A DNA stretch of 64,000 nt from an uncultured bacterium. GTDB taxonomy: Bacteria; Planctomycetota; JAJSAM01; JAJVHW01. Location of the stretch: the NCBI GenBank assembly GCA_937996235.1, contig CALKVK010000030.1, positions 186,001 to 250,000 on the forward strand, in the 5' to 3' direction. Positions within the stretch are counted from its first letter, which is position 1; every line of letters begins with the position of its first letter. Both the position numbers and the translations under genes were made by a program. The notes beneath the pieces are model-generated. The model was given only the letters and a program-made list of their open reading frames with translations, had not been told where the DNA came from and searched no databases. Of this stretch, positions 26,039-34,802 are shown piece by piece.

Positions 26039-27499
26039 ATGCGCGCTCTCCGCCTCGCTCCGCTGCTGCTGCTGCTCGCCGTGCCTGCCCTCGGGCAGGA
26101 CCCGGGGCGGGCGCCGGCCCGGGGGCGCGGCGCGGCCACGGCCACGGGGACGCGGCTCCTCGATGCCGCACCGGCGCGGGCGGACATCGTGCTGCACACG
26201 CCCGACCTGCCCGCCCTGCTCGAGGCCGAGGGGCGCGCGGGGATGGGCGACGCGGCCGCATGGCGCGCGGCGTTCGAGCGGCAGCTCGCGGCCTGGGGCG
26301 CGATGTCCGGCGAGGCGGACCGCCTGGTGCGCGGCGGGACGGCGCTCCTGCGCGCGGCCGACGGCGAGGTGCTGCTCGCGGCGGTGCCCGCGCCGCCGAT
26401 GGCGGGCCCCGAGCGCGGGACGCTCCTCGCCTTCCGCACCACGTGGAAGGCGGCGGCGCTGCGGGGCGCCCTCGACGACGTCGTCGCGGGCGGTCTCGCG
26501 CCGCGCTGGCCGGGGGCGCCCGAGCGCCAGGTGGTGATGGGGCGCGACGTCATCGCCTATCCCGGCACGCGCACGACGCTGCTCGTGTATCTGGACGACG
26601 GCATCGTCGCCGTCTCGGACCACGCGCTCGCGCTCGGGCTCTTCCTGCGCGGACTCGAGCGCACGACGGGCGGCGCAAACGACGCCGGTCCGCGGCTGCT
26701 GGAGGTCCGGCACGGCGACGTCGAGTCGGCGTGGACGGGCTGGATCTGGGGCGAGCGCGAGTCCGTCTCGTGGCACGTCGAAGGCGGCGCGCCCGTCGCG
26801 GCGCCGCTGCCGCTCGGCGTCGATCCGCTCGTGGCCGTCGCGCTGCCGATGGCGGGCGACGCACCCGTGCTGCCCGTGCCCGTGGACTCGTGGGTGCGCG
26901 CGTTCGGCGTGGTGCACCAGGGCGCCGTCTCCGTCGCCTACCCGCGCGCCGGCGGCGCCGCGGTGTGCGGTCGCGACGCCGCCGACGGGACGCATCCCGG
27001 CGCCGACGCCGCACCCGAGGGCGCGCTCGTGACGCAGCCCGGCGTGTGGGCGCTGCTCGGGCGGGTGCCCGGCGCCGCGTCGGTGCAGTCCGATCTCGCG
27101 GCGGGCGAGGACGTCGCCGGCGGCATGTCGCTCGTCGGCGTCGTCCGCGCGTGGGCGTCGGGCCGGCTCCCGCCGCCGATCCCGGGCGTCGACCCGACGT
27201 TCCTCGAGGGTCCCGCGTCGAGCCTGCCCCCGCTGCCGGGCTCGGGCTTCGCTCCGTGGCACGCGACGGCGAACGCCGGCGAGCTGCGCGGCGCGGTCGG
27301 CACCGGTCCGGCCACCGCGCTCGCGCTGCGCGCGCTGCGCGACATCGCCACGAAGACGGGCCCCGGCGAGCGGGGTCCACGTCCGGCCGGCGGCGAGCCG
27401 GCGTACGACACGCCGCAGGACGACGCCGGCGACGCCGGCACGGGCGCACCCCTCCCCGACCCGAAGGACGACCGTGCGCCGCTCGACGATTCCCGCTAG
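26039..27499 (+). CDS. Secreted protein of unknown function
   Basis: 486-aa exported protein with signal peptide LRLAPLLLLLAVPALGQDP (cleavage near ALG-Q). The body alternates strands and turns rich in A, G, P and V (DIVLHTPDLPALLEAEG; GTRTTLLVYLDDGIVAVSDH), with no recognised domain. The C-terminal about 40 residues are polar and disordered (DTPQDDAGDAGTGAPLPDPK). Its layout (values on strands, then a lipoprotein gene overlapping by 26 bp) suggests the two products are functionally paired. The pattern AFRTTWKAAALRGALDDVVAGG recalls DUF3352-type model-organism-free families, but I cannot assign it. Confidence 0.68.
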   Translation: MRALRLAPLLLLLAVPALGQDPGRAPARGRGAATATGTRLLDAAPARADIVLHTPDLPALLEAEGRAGMGDAAAWRAAFERQLAAWGAMSGEADRLVRGGTALLRAADGEVLLAAVPAPPMAGPERGTLLAFRTTWKAAALRGALDDVVAGGLAPRWPGAPERQVVMGRDVIAYPGTRTTLLVYLDDGIVAVSDHALALGLFLRGLERTTGGANDAGPRLLEVRHGDVESAWTGWIWGERESVSWHVEGGAPVAAPLPLGVDPLVAVALPMAGDAPVLPVPVDSWVRAFGVVHQGAVSVAYPRAGGAAVCGRDAADGTHPGADAAPEGALVTQPGVWALLGRVPGAASVQSDLAAGEDVAGGMSLVGVVRAWASGRLPPPIPGVDPTFLEGPASSLPPLPGSGFAPWHATANAGELRGAVGTGPATALALRALRDIATKTGPGERGPRPAGGEPAYDTPQDDAGDAGTGAPLPDPKDDRAPLDDSR

Positions 27500-29150
27500 C
27501 GGCGGGATCGTCGCGGCGCTGCTCTTGACCGCGGCCTGCGCGCCGTCCGGACCGCCTCTCCCGCCGGGCGACGCGGACGCGCCGCGTCTGCTCGTCGATG
27601 CCGACGGCCGCTTCGTGTCGGAGACGCCGGTCGCGGGCGCGTGGTACCCGGGCCCCGGCGTCGCTCTGCTGCTCCCGCCGGACGGTGCGACGGACGCCGC
27701 ACGGCTCGCCGGCCGACTCGCATCCGCCGCGCCGCCGGACGCGCCCGTGCTCTGGCACCGCGAGGCCGACGGCACGTTCAGCGGACGCCGCGCGCGGCTC
27801 GCGCGCGGGGACGCCGCGCAGGCGACGCACATCGCGGACGGCCTCGCGGCGCTCGCGGCGGGGGGCGGGGAACTCGCCGCGTTCGGCGCACTCGCGCGCG
27901 ACGTCGCGGACGGGCCTCGGCCCGCACCGTCGCCGCCCCGCTCACCGACAGGTGAGCCGGGCACGCCGCTCGAGCACCCGGCCGATGCGCCGTTGCTCGA
28001 CCGCGTCCCCGCGGACTGCGTGGCGGTGCGCTTCCGCAGTGTCGAGGCGGCGTACCGGCTCGTCGGTCTCTGCGACGACTTCGTGGCGCAGCTCGCCGCG
28101 CGTGCCGACACGGGTGGCGCGCCCGGCTCCGCGTGGAGCGCGGGCACCGTGCGGATGACGCTGCACGACCTGCTGCTGCCGACCATCTGGCGCACGAACC
28201 CGGGCGGCGTGAAGGGCGTCTCCGAGTGTGCGCTGGTCGTCGCGCCGCCGTTTCGCCGCGGGCGGCTCCGCGCCGCGCTGCTCCTGCGCATCCGCGATCC
28301 CGAGCTGCACTCGATGGAGACGCGCGCCGCGCTCGGTCTCGAGGCGACGCCGGACCACCTGTGGCGGCCGGACGCGGACCCGTTCCCCACGCGCCGCGAG
28401 CGCCGCAACCTGCGGCGCGTCGTCGGCGACGTCGAGGTCGTCGCGACCGATCCGGAGCTGTTCGCGCGGCTGCTCACGGAGCCGGGGCGCGGCGCCGACG
28501 CCGTCGCGTCGGCCACGGCGCCGCTGCCGCCCGACCCCGGGCCGCAGCGCGCGTTCACGCTGCTGTTCCCGACCGCGGCTGCGCCGACGTCGGACGCAGC
28601 GCCGCGCGGCGACGACCCCGGCCTGCGTGCGCTCGCGGCGCGGTGGGTCGGTCGCAACGTCCCGACCGACACGTGGCCCGAACCGTCGGCCGCGGCGCCG
28701 GAGTTCGAGCGGCTCGCGCGCGACGTGATCGCGGCGGCCGCCGACACGGACGGGGACGGCGCGCGCGTCGCCGTGCGACTTCGCGACGCCGCCGCGGCGA
28801 CGCAGTTCGCCGCGGCGCTCCGCGCCGACGGACCGACGCCCGAGGAGCGCCGCGACGCGTGCGCGGCCGCACTCGGCGGACTCGTGCCCCTCGCGCTCGT
28901 CGAGCCGCGCGCCGACGACGTCGCCGAGCGCGCGTTCGTGTGGCTCGCGCGCCGGCCCGTGTGTCCGGACGGCGGCACGTATCGCTTCGACGCGTTCACC
29001 GCCGAGCCGCAGTGCACGGTGCACGGGTCGCGCGGCGCGCTGCGCACCGCTCCCGCTCCCGCGCCCGAGCCGTCGCCCGTCGCCGAGGTCGCCGTCGACG
29101 GCGCGCTGGTGACGTTCCGCTTCCGCATCGACTGGTCGTCGCGAAAATGA
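27474..29150 (+). CDS. Lipoprotein of unknown function
   Basis: 558-aa protein from GTG 27474, overlapping the previous gene by 26 bp. The signal GIVAALLLTAACAPSG carries a lipobox (TAAC). The body shares the compositional style of the preceding protein (VPADCVAVRFRSVEAAYRLV; VEVVATDPELFARLLTEPG) and may be a distant homologue. The C-terminus FRFRIDWSSRK ends 7 bp before the RDD gene, so the four genes from 26039 to 31013 form a likely operon. No catalytic motif recognised. Confidence 0.66.
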   Translation: MRRSTIPASGGIVAALLLTAACAPSGPPLPPGDADAPRLLVDADGRFVSETPVAGAWYPGPGVALLLPPDGATDAARLAGRLASAAPPDAPVLWHREADGTFSGRRARLARGDAAQATHIADGLAALAAGGGELAAFGALARDVADGPRPAPSPPRSPTGEPGTPLEHPADAPLLDRVPADCVAVRFRSVEAAYRLVGLCDDFVAQLAARADTGGAPGSAWSAGTVRMTLHDLLLPTIWRTNPGGVKGVSECALVVAPPFRRGRLRAALLLRIRDPELHSMETRAALGLEATPDHLWRPDADPFPTRRERRNLRRVVGDVEVVATDPELFARLLTEPGRGADAVASATAPLPPDPGPQRAFTLLFPTAAAPTSDAAPRGDDPGLRALAARWVGRNVPTDTWPEPSAAAPEFERLARDVIAAAADTDGDGARVAVRLRDAAAATQFAAALRADGPTPEERRDACAAALGGLVPLALVEPRADDVAERAFVWLARRPVCPDGGTYRFDAFTAEPQCTVHGSRGALRTAPAPAPEPSPVAEVAVDGALVTFRFRIDWSSRK

Positions 29151-29157
29151 GCGCGCG

Positions 29158-30021
29158 ATGAGCGACGCCACCGCGCCCCTCGACGAGTCCGCCTTCGAGG
29201 CGACGCTCGAGATCGAGACGCCCGAGCGGGTGCGCATCCGTTACGAGCTGGCGGGTCCCGGCAGCCGCTTCGCCGCGGGCACGGTGGACGTGCTCCTGAT
29301 CGGCTTCCTCACGCTGGTCGCCGTGCTCGCCGTCGCGCTCGCGGTCGAGGTGACCGTGAGCGACCTGACGCAGCGCGGTCAGATGCTCGGCATGGCGCTC
29401 GCCGGCATCGTCATGGTCGTCGTGTGGGCGTACTACCTCGGCTTCGAGCTCCTGTGGTCGGGGCAGACACCCGGCAAGCGCGTGATGGGGCTCCGCGTCG
29501 TCTCCGCGACGGGCGGCCCCGCGCCCGCCGCCGCGATCGTCGTGCGCAACGTGCTGCGGATCGTCGACGGGCTCCCGCTCATCGTCGTCGAGGTGCTCGG
29601 CGGCATCGCGATGTTCGCGTCGCGCCGCGCGCAGCGCATCGGCGACCTCGCCGCGGGCACGGTCGTCGTCCAGGAGCGCGAGCTCGAGCTGTCGCTCGAC
29701 CGCGTCGCGCGCGGCGGCACGTCGCTCGCCGACGGCTCGCTCTCGAGCGACGACCGCGCGCGCGCGAAGCGCTTCCTCGCGCGCCGCAAGGAGCTGCGCG
29801 CGGATCGCCGCGACGAGATCGCGCGCGCGCTCGTCGACGACCTGCGCACGCGCTACGACCTGCCGCAGGCGGACCCCGAGGCGCTGCTCTCGCTGCTCGC
29901 CGCGGGCCGCAGACCGGCGGACCTGCGCGATCTCGCCGGACCCGCCGTCCCGACCGAGGCGCCGCCCGCGGCCGGCGAGAGCGCTGCGCCTCCGCGCGAC
30001 GCGACGGGGACCGGCGCGTGA
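29158..30021 (+). CDS. RDD-family membrane protein
   Basis: 287-aa protein with an RDD domain at about residues 25-175. The R and D marks are in GSRFAAGTVDVLLIGFL, and the family motif GQTPGKRVMGLRVVS lies near 102. Three to four TM helices are visible (LLIGFLTLVAVLAVALAVEV; MALAGIVMVVVWAYYLGF). The C-terminal about 110 residues are cytoplasmic and charged. RDD proteins are thought to transport or sense ions; several act as Na+/H+ or K+ antiporters. RDD next to SpoIIM-like and MoxR/DUF58 genes is a recurring arrangement. Confidence 0.85.
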   Translation: MSDATAPLDESAFEATLEIETPERVRIRYELAGPGSRFAAGTVDVLLIGFLTLVAVLAVALAVEVTVSDLTQRGQMLGMALAGIVMVVVWAYYLGFELLWSGQTPGKRVMGLRVVSATGGPAPAAAIVVRNVLRIVDGLPLIVVEVLGGIAMFASRRAQRIGDLAAGTVVVQERELELSLDRVARGGTSLADGSLSSDDRARAKRFLARRKELRADRRDEIARALVDDLRTRYDLPQADPEALLSLLAAGRRPADLRDLAGPAVPTEAPPAAGESAAPPRDATGTGA

Positions 30022-31013
30022 GCGAGGAGCGCTTCGTCCGCGAGCGCATCGAGGGGTGGACCGACCTGCGCGCGCTCGTCACGCGTGCCCAGCAGCGCGG
30101 GTTGCGCTCGCTGAGCGGAGCCGACGTGCGGCGGCTCGGCGCGCTCTACCGCGCCGCGACGGCGGACCTCGCGACGGCGCGCACGCTGCGCCTCGATCCC
30201 GACACGATCGCGCACGTCAATCGCGTCGCCGCAGCCGCGCACGACCTCGTGTACGCCGCACCCGCGCGTCCGGCGGGCTCGCGGCTCTGGCACTTCGTGA
30301 GCGCGGGCTTCCCCGCGCTCGTGCGGCGGACCGCCGCGTACCACGTGACGGCCGGCGTCACGTTCCTGCTCGGGGTCGCCGCCGCGTTCGCGGTCTTCCG
30401 CCACGACCCCGCGTTCGCGGACACCGTGTTCGGCCCGGATCTGCGCGCACGCGCCGTCGCATCGGCGAGCGGCGCGAGCTACCTCGAGCTGCCCGGGATG
30501 GTGCGCCCCGTGTTCAGTTGGGGCATCGTCACGAACAACGTCAACGCGATGCTCGCGGCGTTCGCGCTCGCCACCCCGTTCGCGTTCGGCGGCGTCGTGA
30601 TGATGCTCTACCAGGGCATGTTCGCGCTGGGCGGCGTGCTCGCCGTCTTCGCCGACGAGGGCGCCGCCGGCTCCGTGCTCACCTTCGCCGCCGCGCACGG
30701 TCCGCTCGAGCTGACCGCGATCTTCATCGGCTGCGGCGCGGGCATGCGGATCGGCGTCGCGCCGCTCCTGCCGGGGCGCCGCGAGCGGCTGGCCGCGTTC
30801 GTGGACACCGCGAAGGAGTCGATCGCGCTCGTCGGCGGGGCGGCGCTGATGCTGCTGCTCGCCGCGCAGTTCGAAGGGCACGTCTCGCCGACGACGCTCC
30901 CGCCGGTGGTCAAGTGGTCGGTCGGTGCGGTGTGGGTCGTGCTGCTCGCGCTCTACTTCGGCCGCGCGGGCCGCAGGACGGCGGCGTCGTCCGACGCCGC
31001 GCCGAACCGCTGA
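30018..31013 (+). CDS. SpoIIM-like stage II sporulation family membrane protein
   Basis: 331-aa protein from GTG 30018, overlapping the RDD stop. An N-terminal soluble helical part (GWTDLRALVTRAQQRGLRSL) precedes five or so TM helices (YHVTAGVTFLLGVAAAFAVF; NNVNAMLAAFALATPFAFGG; LTAIFIGCGAGMRIG), the SpoIIM/DUF95 fold. Outside Firmicutes this family occurs with RDD, DUF58 and MoxR genes and has no role in sporulation. Here it is separated from the MoxR operon by one reverse gene. Confidence 0.82.
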   Translation: MSEERFVRERIEGWTDLRALVTRAQQRGLRSLSGADVRRLGALYRAATADLATARTLRLDPDTIAHVNRVAAAAHDLVYAAPARPAGSRLWHFVSAGFPALVRRTAAYHVTAGVTFLLGVAAAFAVFRHDPAFADTVFGPDLRARAVASASGASYLELPGMVRPVFSWGIVTNNVNAMLAAFALATPFAFGGVVMMLYQGMFALGGVLAVFADEGAAGSVLTFAAAHGPLELTAIFIGCGAGMRIGVAPLLPGRRERLAAFVDTAKESIALVGGAALMLLLAAQFEGHVSPTTLPPVVKWSVGAVWVVLLALYFGRAGRRTAASSDAAPNR

Positions 31014-31038
31014 CCACATCGACGCGCGCGCGGCGCGC

Positions 31039-32247
31039 TCACTCGAGCGCGGGCAGGGTGGTCGTGAAGACGAGCGTGCCGTCGGACGTGCGCACGTCGA
31101 GGGTCTGACCCGCGAGCCGCACGAGCGGCGCACCCGGGAAGCGCGCGCCGCGGCGCGTGTCGAGGACGAGCGCGCCCGCGCCCGCTGCGCCCTTCGTGAC
31201 GACGTCGCCGAGCGTCGTCGTCGTGCCGCTCGCCGCGCGCGCCGTCACGTGGAGCGTGCGCGCGCCGGTGTCGAGGAGCCGCAGCTCGAAGCGCTCGCGA
31301 TGACCGCGCGGGAGCGCGTCCACGTCGAGACGCACGAGCCCGCGCCCGGGCCCGGCGACGGGCGTGAGCGCCCGGCTCGCGCTCGCGTGGGCGTGGCCCA
31401 CGGACTCCTGCGGCTCGTCCACGCCGCGCAGCGGCGCGATCGCCGCGCGCAGTCGCACCGACGAGCCGACGCGCACCTCGATCCGTCCGCCCGAGAACTC
31501 CGTCCAGCGCACGATGCCGCCGGGCAGTGCGCGGCGCTGCGAGTCGAGCGTGAGGTTCGCGCCGACGTCCGGTTCCGGGTCGAGCGCGCCGAGCTCCACG
31601 ACGCGTCCGCCCGTCGCGTCGAACGCCAGCGCGCGATACGCCGACGGCGTCGGACCGGTGACGAGCGACGACGCGCGCAGCGCGAGCACGCTGTGCACGC
31701 CGGCGTCCGAGCTCTCGGTGGTGCGCAGGAGCACGCTGCCGCGGGGCACGCTCGGCAGGCCGGGTACGACGAAGCGTCCGTAGACCTCGCGCGTGCGCGA
31801 CCACGCGTCGGCGCCGTCGAGCGCGAACGCGGGGAGCGTCGCGCGCAGCAGCGTCCCGGACGCGTCGCGCAGCTCGAGCGCCGCACCGCCCGCGTCGCGC
31901 AGGGCGAGCGCCGCGCTGGCCACGCGCCGGGCGAGTCGCGCACGTCCGCGCGCCGAGACGCGCAGCGTGCCGAGCGGCGTCTCCGCGCCGCCGGGCGCGA
32001 CGAGCACCGCGGAGAGCCGCGGCAGGCGTCCGTCGGCGTCGCGTGTCGCGTCGAGGTCGGCGACGTCGCAGCGCACGCGGTCGCGCGCGCGCCCGTCGCC
32101 GCGGACGCGGCTCGTGAACGCGAACTCCCCGTGCGCGATCCCGCTCTCCGGCGCGTCGAACGCGCCGTCGGCCCGGAACGTGAGCGCGCTCCCCGCGTGC
32201 GCCGCCGTCGCCGCCAGGAACACCAGCACCGTCGCCGTCCACCGCAT
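31039..32247 (-). CDS. Secreted protein of unknown function
   Basis: 402-aa exported protein: signal MRWTATVLVFLAATAAHAGS. The body is beta-rich (ALTFRADGAFDAPESGIAHG; GRGLVRLDVDALPRGHRERF) with repeated short strands, like a sandwich or solenoid with no named family. It ends 26 bp from the SpoIIM-like stop, tail to tail. TAGGCT 6 nt before ATG 32247 may be a -10 for a leaderless message. No paralogue was noticed in the window. Confidence 0.62.
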   Translation of the reverse strand: MRWTATVLVFLAATAAHAGSALTFRADGAFDAPESGIAHGEFAFTSRVRGDGRARDRVRCDVADLDATRDADGRLPRLSAVLVAPGGAETPLGTLRVSARGRARLARRVASAALALRDAGGAALELRDASGTLLRATLPAFALDGADAWSRTREVYGRFVVPGLPSVPRGSVLLRTTESSDAGVHSVLALRASSLVTGPTPSAYRALAFDATGGRVVELGALDPEPDVGANLTLDSQRRALPGGIVRWTEFSGGRIEVRVGSSVRLRAAIAPLRGVDEPQESVGHAHASASRALTPVAGPGRGLVRLDVDALPRGHRERFELRLLDTGARTLHVTARAASGTTTTLGDVVTKGAAGAGALVLDTRRGARFPGAPLVRLAGQTLDVRTSDGTLVFTTTLPALE

Positions 32248-32253
32248 CGCCGC

Positions 32254-32259
32254 AGCCTA
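32254..32259 (-). promoter_or_regulatory. TAGGCT -10-like hexamer
   Basis: Ends 6 nt before ATG 32247 on the reverse strand, with no Shine-Dalgarno. Candidate -10 for a leaderless transcript, immediately beside a GGGGACGGTCC repeat cluster. Confidence 0.3.
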
Positions 32260-32261
32260 CC

Positions 32262-32380
32262 CCGCAAGAATCGGGGACGGTCCTCGTTTGTTGCGTAGCG
32301 CAACCAACTGCGCGAATCGGGGACGGTCCTGGTTTCTTGCGTAGCGCAAGTTCCTGCGCGATTCGGGGACAGACCTGGAC
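32262..32380. repeat. GGGGACGGTCC repeat cluster 1 (three units)
   Basis: Two near-identical tandem units of about 46-48 bp plus a third truncated one. Each has the core ggggacggtcct (the third is ggggacagacct). After the core the units carry a small palindrome, ttgcgtagcgcaa and cttgcgtagcgcaag. Same sequence as cluster 3, opposite strand. REP-like: short, intergenic, palindromic. Confidence 0.7.
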
Positions 32381-32427
32381 GCGCCGCCGCGGACGGAAGG
32401 CGCGGACGCGGCCCGCGCCGCTCTGCG

Positions 32428-33849
32428 TCAGAGCAGCATGCGCGCCTTCAGCTCCAGGTAGCGGTCGACCACCGACGACGCGAGCAGCGCCGGCGCGACG
32501 TCGAGCACGTTCACGCCGCCCGCGCGCAGTCGCGCGAGCGCCTGCTCGCGCTCGAGCAGCAGCTCCTCCGCGGCGGCCTGCTCGTACGCGGCGGCGGCGT
32601 TCGACGGGACGCGCGCCGCGAGCGCGTCGATCGCCGGATCGCGCAACGTGACGGCGAGCGGCAGATGCCGCACGACGCTCCGCGACACCTCCTCGATGAG
32701 GATGCGGCTCTGGTCGCGCGCGAGCACGTCGGTGAACAGCACGAGCAGCGAGCGTTTGCGGTGGCGCGCGGCGAGCTGCGCGAACGCGGCGCGGTAGTCG
32801 CTCTCGACGAGCCGCGGCTCGACGTCGAACACCGCCTCGAGGATGCGCTCGACGCCCGCGCGCCCCTTCCCCGGCGGCACGAAGCGCAGCACCTCGTCGG
32901 CGAACACGAGCGCGCCGACGCGGTCGTCGCGCCGCGTCGCGACGTGCGCGAGGAGCAGCGCGGCGTTCAGCACGCGGTCGAGCCGCGTCAGGCCGTCCAC
33001 CTCGCTCGTCATCCAGCGTCCCGCGTCGACGAGGAACATCACGGTCTGGCTGCGCTCGACCTCGTAGCGGCGGCACATCAGCTTCGCGTGCCGCGCCGAG
33101 GCCTTCCAGTCGACGTGACGCGGATCGTCGCCGCGCGCGTACTCGCGCAGCGACTCGAACGACGTGCCCTGCCCGCGCAGACGCGCACGCCGCAGACCCG
33201 CCTCGCGCTGCGCCGCGCGGCGCAGCACCTTCGCGGCCTCGGCCAGCTCCGCGAGTCCGGGCACCACCCGCACGGTCAGCGGCAGCTCGAAGCGCGTCTC
33301 GCGCTCCGCGAGACCGAGCGCCCCGCGCAGACGCAGATGCGCCGCGCCGAGCGCGAAGCGCCCGCGCCGCGTACAGCGGACGGGCGTCGCGAAGCGCGCG
33401 CCGAGACCCGGGCCGAGGCGGCCCGGCGGCGGCTCGGCGCTGCGCTCGATCGCGGCGTGCAGGTCGTCGACGAGCTCCGCCCGCCACGTGCGCCCGCCGC
33501 CGTGGCGTCCGCCGCGCAGCGACACCTCCACGACGACGTCGTCGGCGGCGCCGAGCGGCAGCACGGGACGCCCCGTGCGGACGGCGACGAGCTCGTCGGC
33601 GCGCGGCAGTGCGGCGAAGTCGACGAGCACGACGACGAGCACGACGACGCACAGCGCGAGACCCGCGAAGCCCACGGCCGGATGCAGCGCCCCGCAGCCC
33701 GTGACGAGCGCCGCGCCCGCGAGGCACGCTGCGGCACGCCGTGTCGGCAGCGGCAGCGGCCAGCCGCTCCGCCCGCGCACGGGCTGCGCGGCTTCGTGTG
33801 CCCGGGCCGTCGCCGCGACCGGAGGCGGCGCGGCGGCGACGTCGGTCAA
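32428..33849 (-). CDS. DUF58 domain protein
   Basis: 473-aa protein, start TTG 33849 overlapping the MoxR stop (TTGA). Two TM helices at about residues 38-78. The DUF58 signature lies near residue 233 (SFESLREYARGDDPRHVDW), followed by a von Willebrand A-like core (TVMFLVDAGRWMTSEVDGL; RDDRVGALVFADEV; LLVLFTDVLARDQSR) with an altered MIDAS (DAGRWMTS). DUF58 proteins pair with MoxR AAA+ chaperones in metal insertion or complex assembly at the membrane. It is the last gene of the operon and ends before repeat cluster 1. Confidence 0.88.
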   Translation of the reverse strand: MTDVAAAPPPVAATARAHEAAQPVRGRSGWPLPLPTRRAAACLAGAALVTGCGALHPAVGFAGLALCVVVLVVVLVDFAALPRADELVAVRTGRPVLPLGAADDVVVEVSLRGGRHGGGRTWRAELVDDLHAAIERSAEPPPGRLGPGLGARFATPVRCTRRGRFALGAAHLRLRGALGLAERETRFELPLTVRVVPGLAELAEAAKVLRRAAQREAGLRRARLRGQGTSFESLREYARGDDPRHVDWKASARHAKLMCRRYEVERSQTVMFLVDAGRWMTSEVDGLTRLDRVLNAALLLAHVATRRDDRVGALVFADEVLRFVPPGKGRAGVERILEAVFDVEPRLVESDYRAAFAQLAARHRKRSLLVLFTDVLARDQSRILIEEVSRSVVRHLPLAVTLRDPAIDALAARVPSNAAAAYEQAAAEELLLEREQALARLRAGGVNVLDVAPALLASSVVDRYLELKARMLL

Positions 33850-34802
33850 CGCGGCGCCTCGACGCGCTCGAGCACCGCGCGGACGGCGTCGTCGGGCGTC
33901 GCGCCCTCGACCTCCATCTCGGGGCTCAGCACGACGCGGTGACGCAGCACCGCGGGCGCCATCGCCTTCACGTCGTCGGGCGTGACGAAGTCGCGTCCGT
34001 CGATCGCCGCCGCCGCGCGTGCGCACTGGAACAGCGCGACGCCCGCGCGCGGACTCGCGCCGAGCGCGAGCGTGGGCGTCTCGCGCGTGGCGCGGATGAC
34101 GTCGGTCGCGTAGCCGAGCACCGACGGCTCCGCGATCACCTTGCCGAGCGCCGCGCGCGCCGCGAGCACGTCGTCGACCGTCGCGACGCGCTCGACGCCG
34201 AACGTCGCCGTGTGCTCGGCGTCGAAGCCGCCCGCGTAGCGCGCGAGGATCTCCTGCTCCGCGTCGCGCGCGGGGTAGGGCACGACCACCTTCAGCATGA
34301 AGCGGTCGAGCTCCGCCTCGGGCAGCGGGTACGTGCCCTCGTACTCGACCGGGTTCTGCGTGGCGATGACGGTGAACAGCTTCGGCAGCGCGTGGCCCGT
34401 GCCGTCCACCGTCACGCGCCGCTCGGACATCGCCTCGAGCAGCGCCGCCTGCGTCTTCGCGGGCGCGCGGTTGATCTCGTCGGCGAGCACGAGGTCGGCG
34501 AACACGGGCCCCTTGCGGAACTCGAAGTCGCCGCGCTTCTGGTCCCACATCGAGACGCCGACGAGGTCCGCGGGCATCAGGTCCGGCGTGAACTGGATGC
34601 GGCGGAACGACGCGTCGACGGCGAGTGCCAGCGCGCGCACGAGCAGCGTCTTCGCGGTGCCCGGCACGCCTTCCAGCAGCACGTGTCCGCCGGCCAGGAC
34701 CGCGACGACGACGTCGTGCAGCGCGCGGTCCTGTCCCACCACCACCTTCGCGACCTCGCCGCGCAGCCGCCCCGCGAGGGTCCCGATCTCAGCTCCCGCC
34801 AT
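33846..34802 (-). CDS. moxR: MoxR-family AAA+ ATPase
   Basis: 318-aa MoxR ATPase. Walker A GVPGTAKT (residues 45-52), Walker B LVLADEINRAPAKTQAALLE (about 105), sensor 1 VIATQNPVEYEGTYPLPEAE (about 145). C-terminal lid RVVLSPEMEVEGATPDDAVR. MoxR proteins act with VWA/DUF58 partners as chaperones for metal-cofactor or membrane-complex maturation. The ATG 34802 overlaps the end of the DUF4350 gene by 14 bp. Confidence 0.93.
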   Translation of the reverse strand: MAGAEIGTLAGRLRGEVAKVVVGQDRALHDVVVAVLAGGHVLLEGVPGTAKTLLVRALALAVDASFRRIQFTPDLMPADLVGVSMWDQKRGDFEFRKGPVFADLVLADEINRAPAKTQAALLEAMSERRVTVDGTGHALPKLFTVIATQNPVEYEGTYPLPEAELDRFMLKVVVPYPARDAEQEILARYAGGFDAEHTATFGVERVATVDDVLAARAALGKVIAEPSVLGYATDVIRATRETPTLALGASPRAGVALFQCARAAAAIDGRDFVTPDDVKAMAPAVLRHRVVLSPEMEVEGATPDDAVRAVLERVEAPR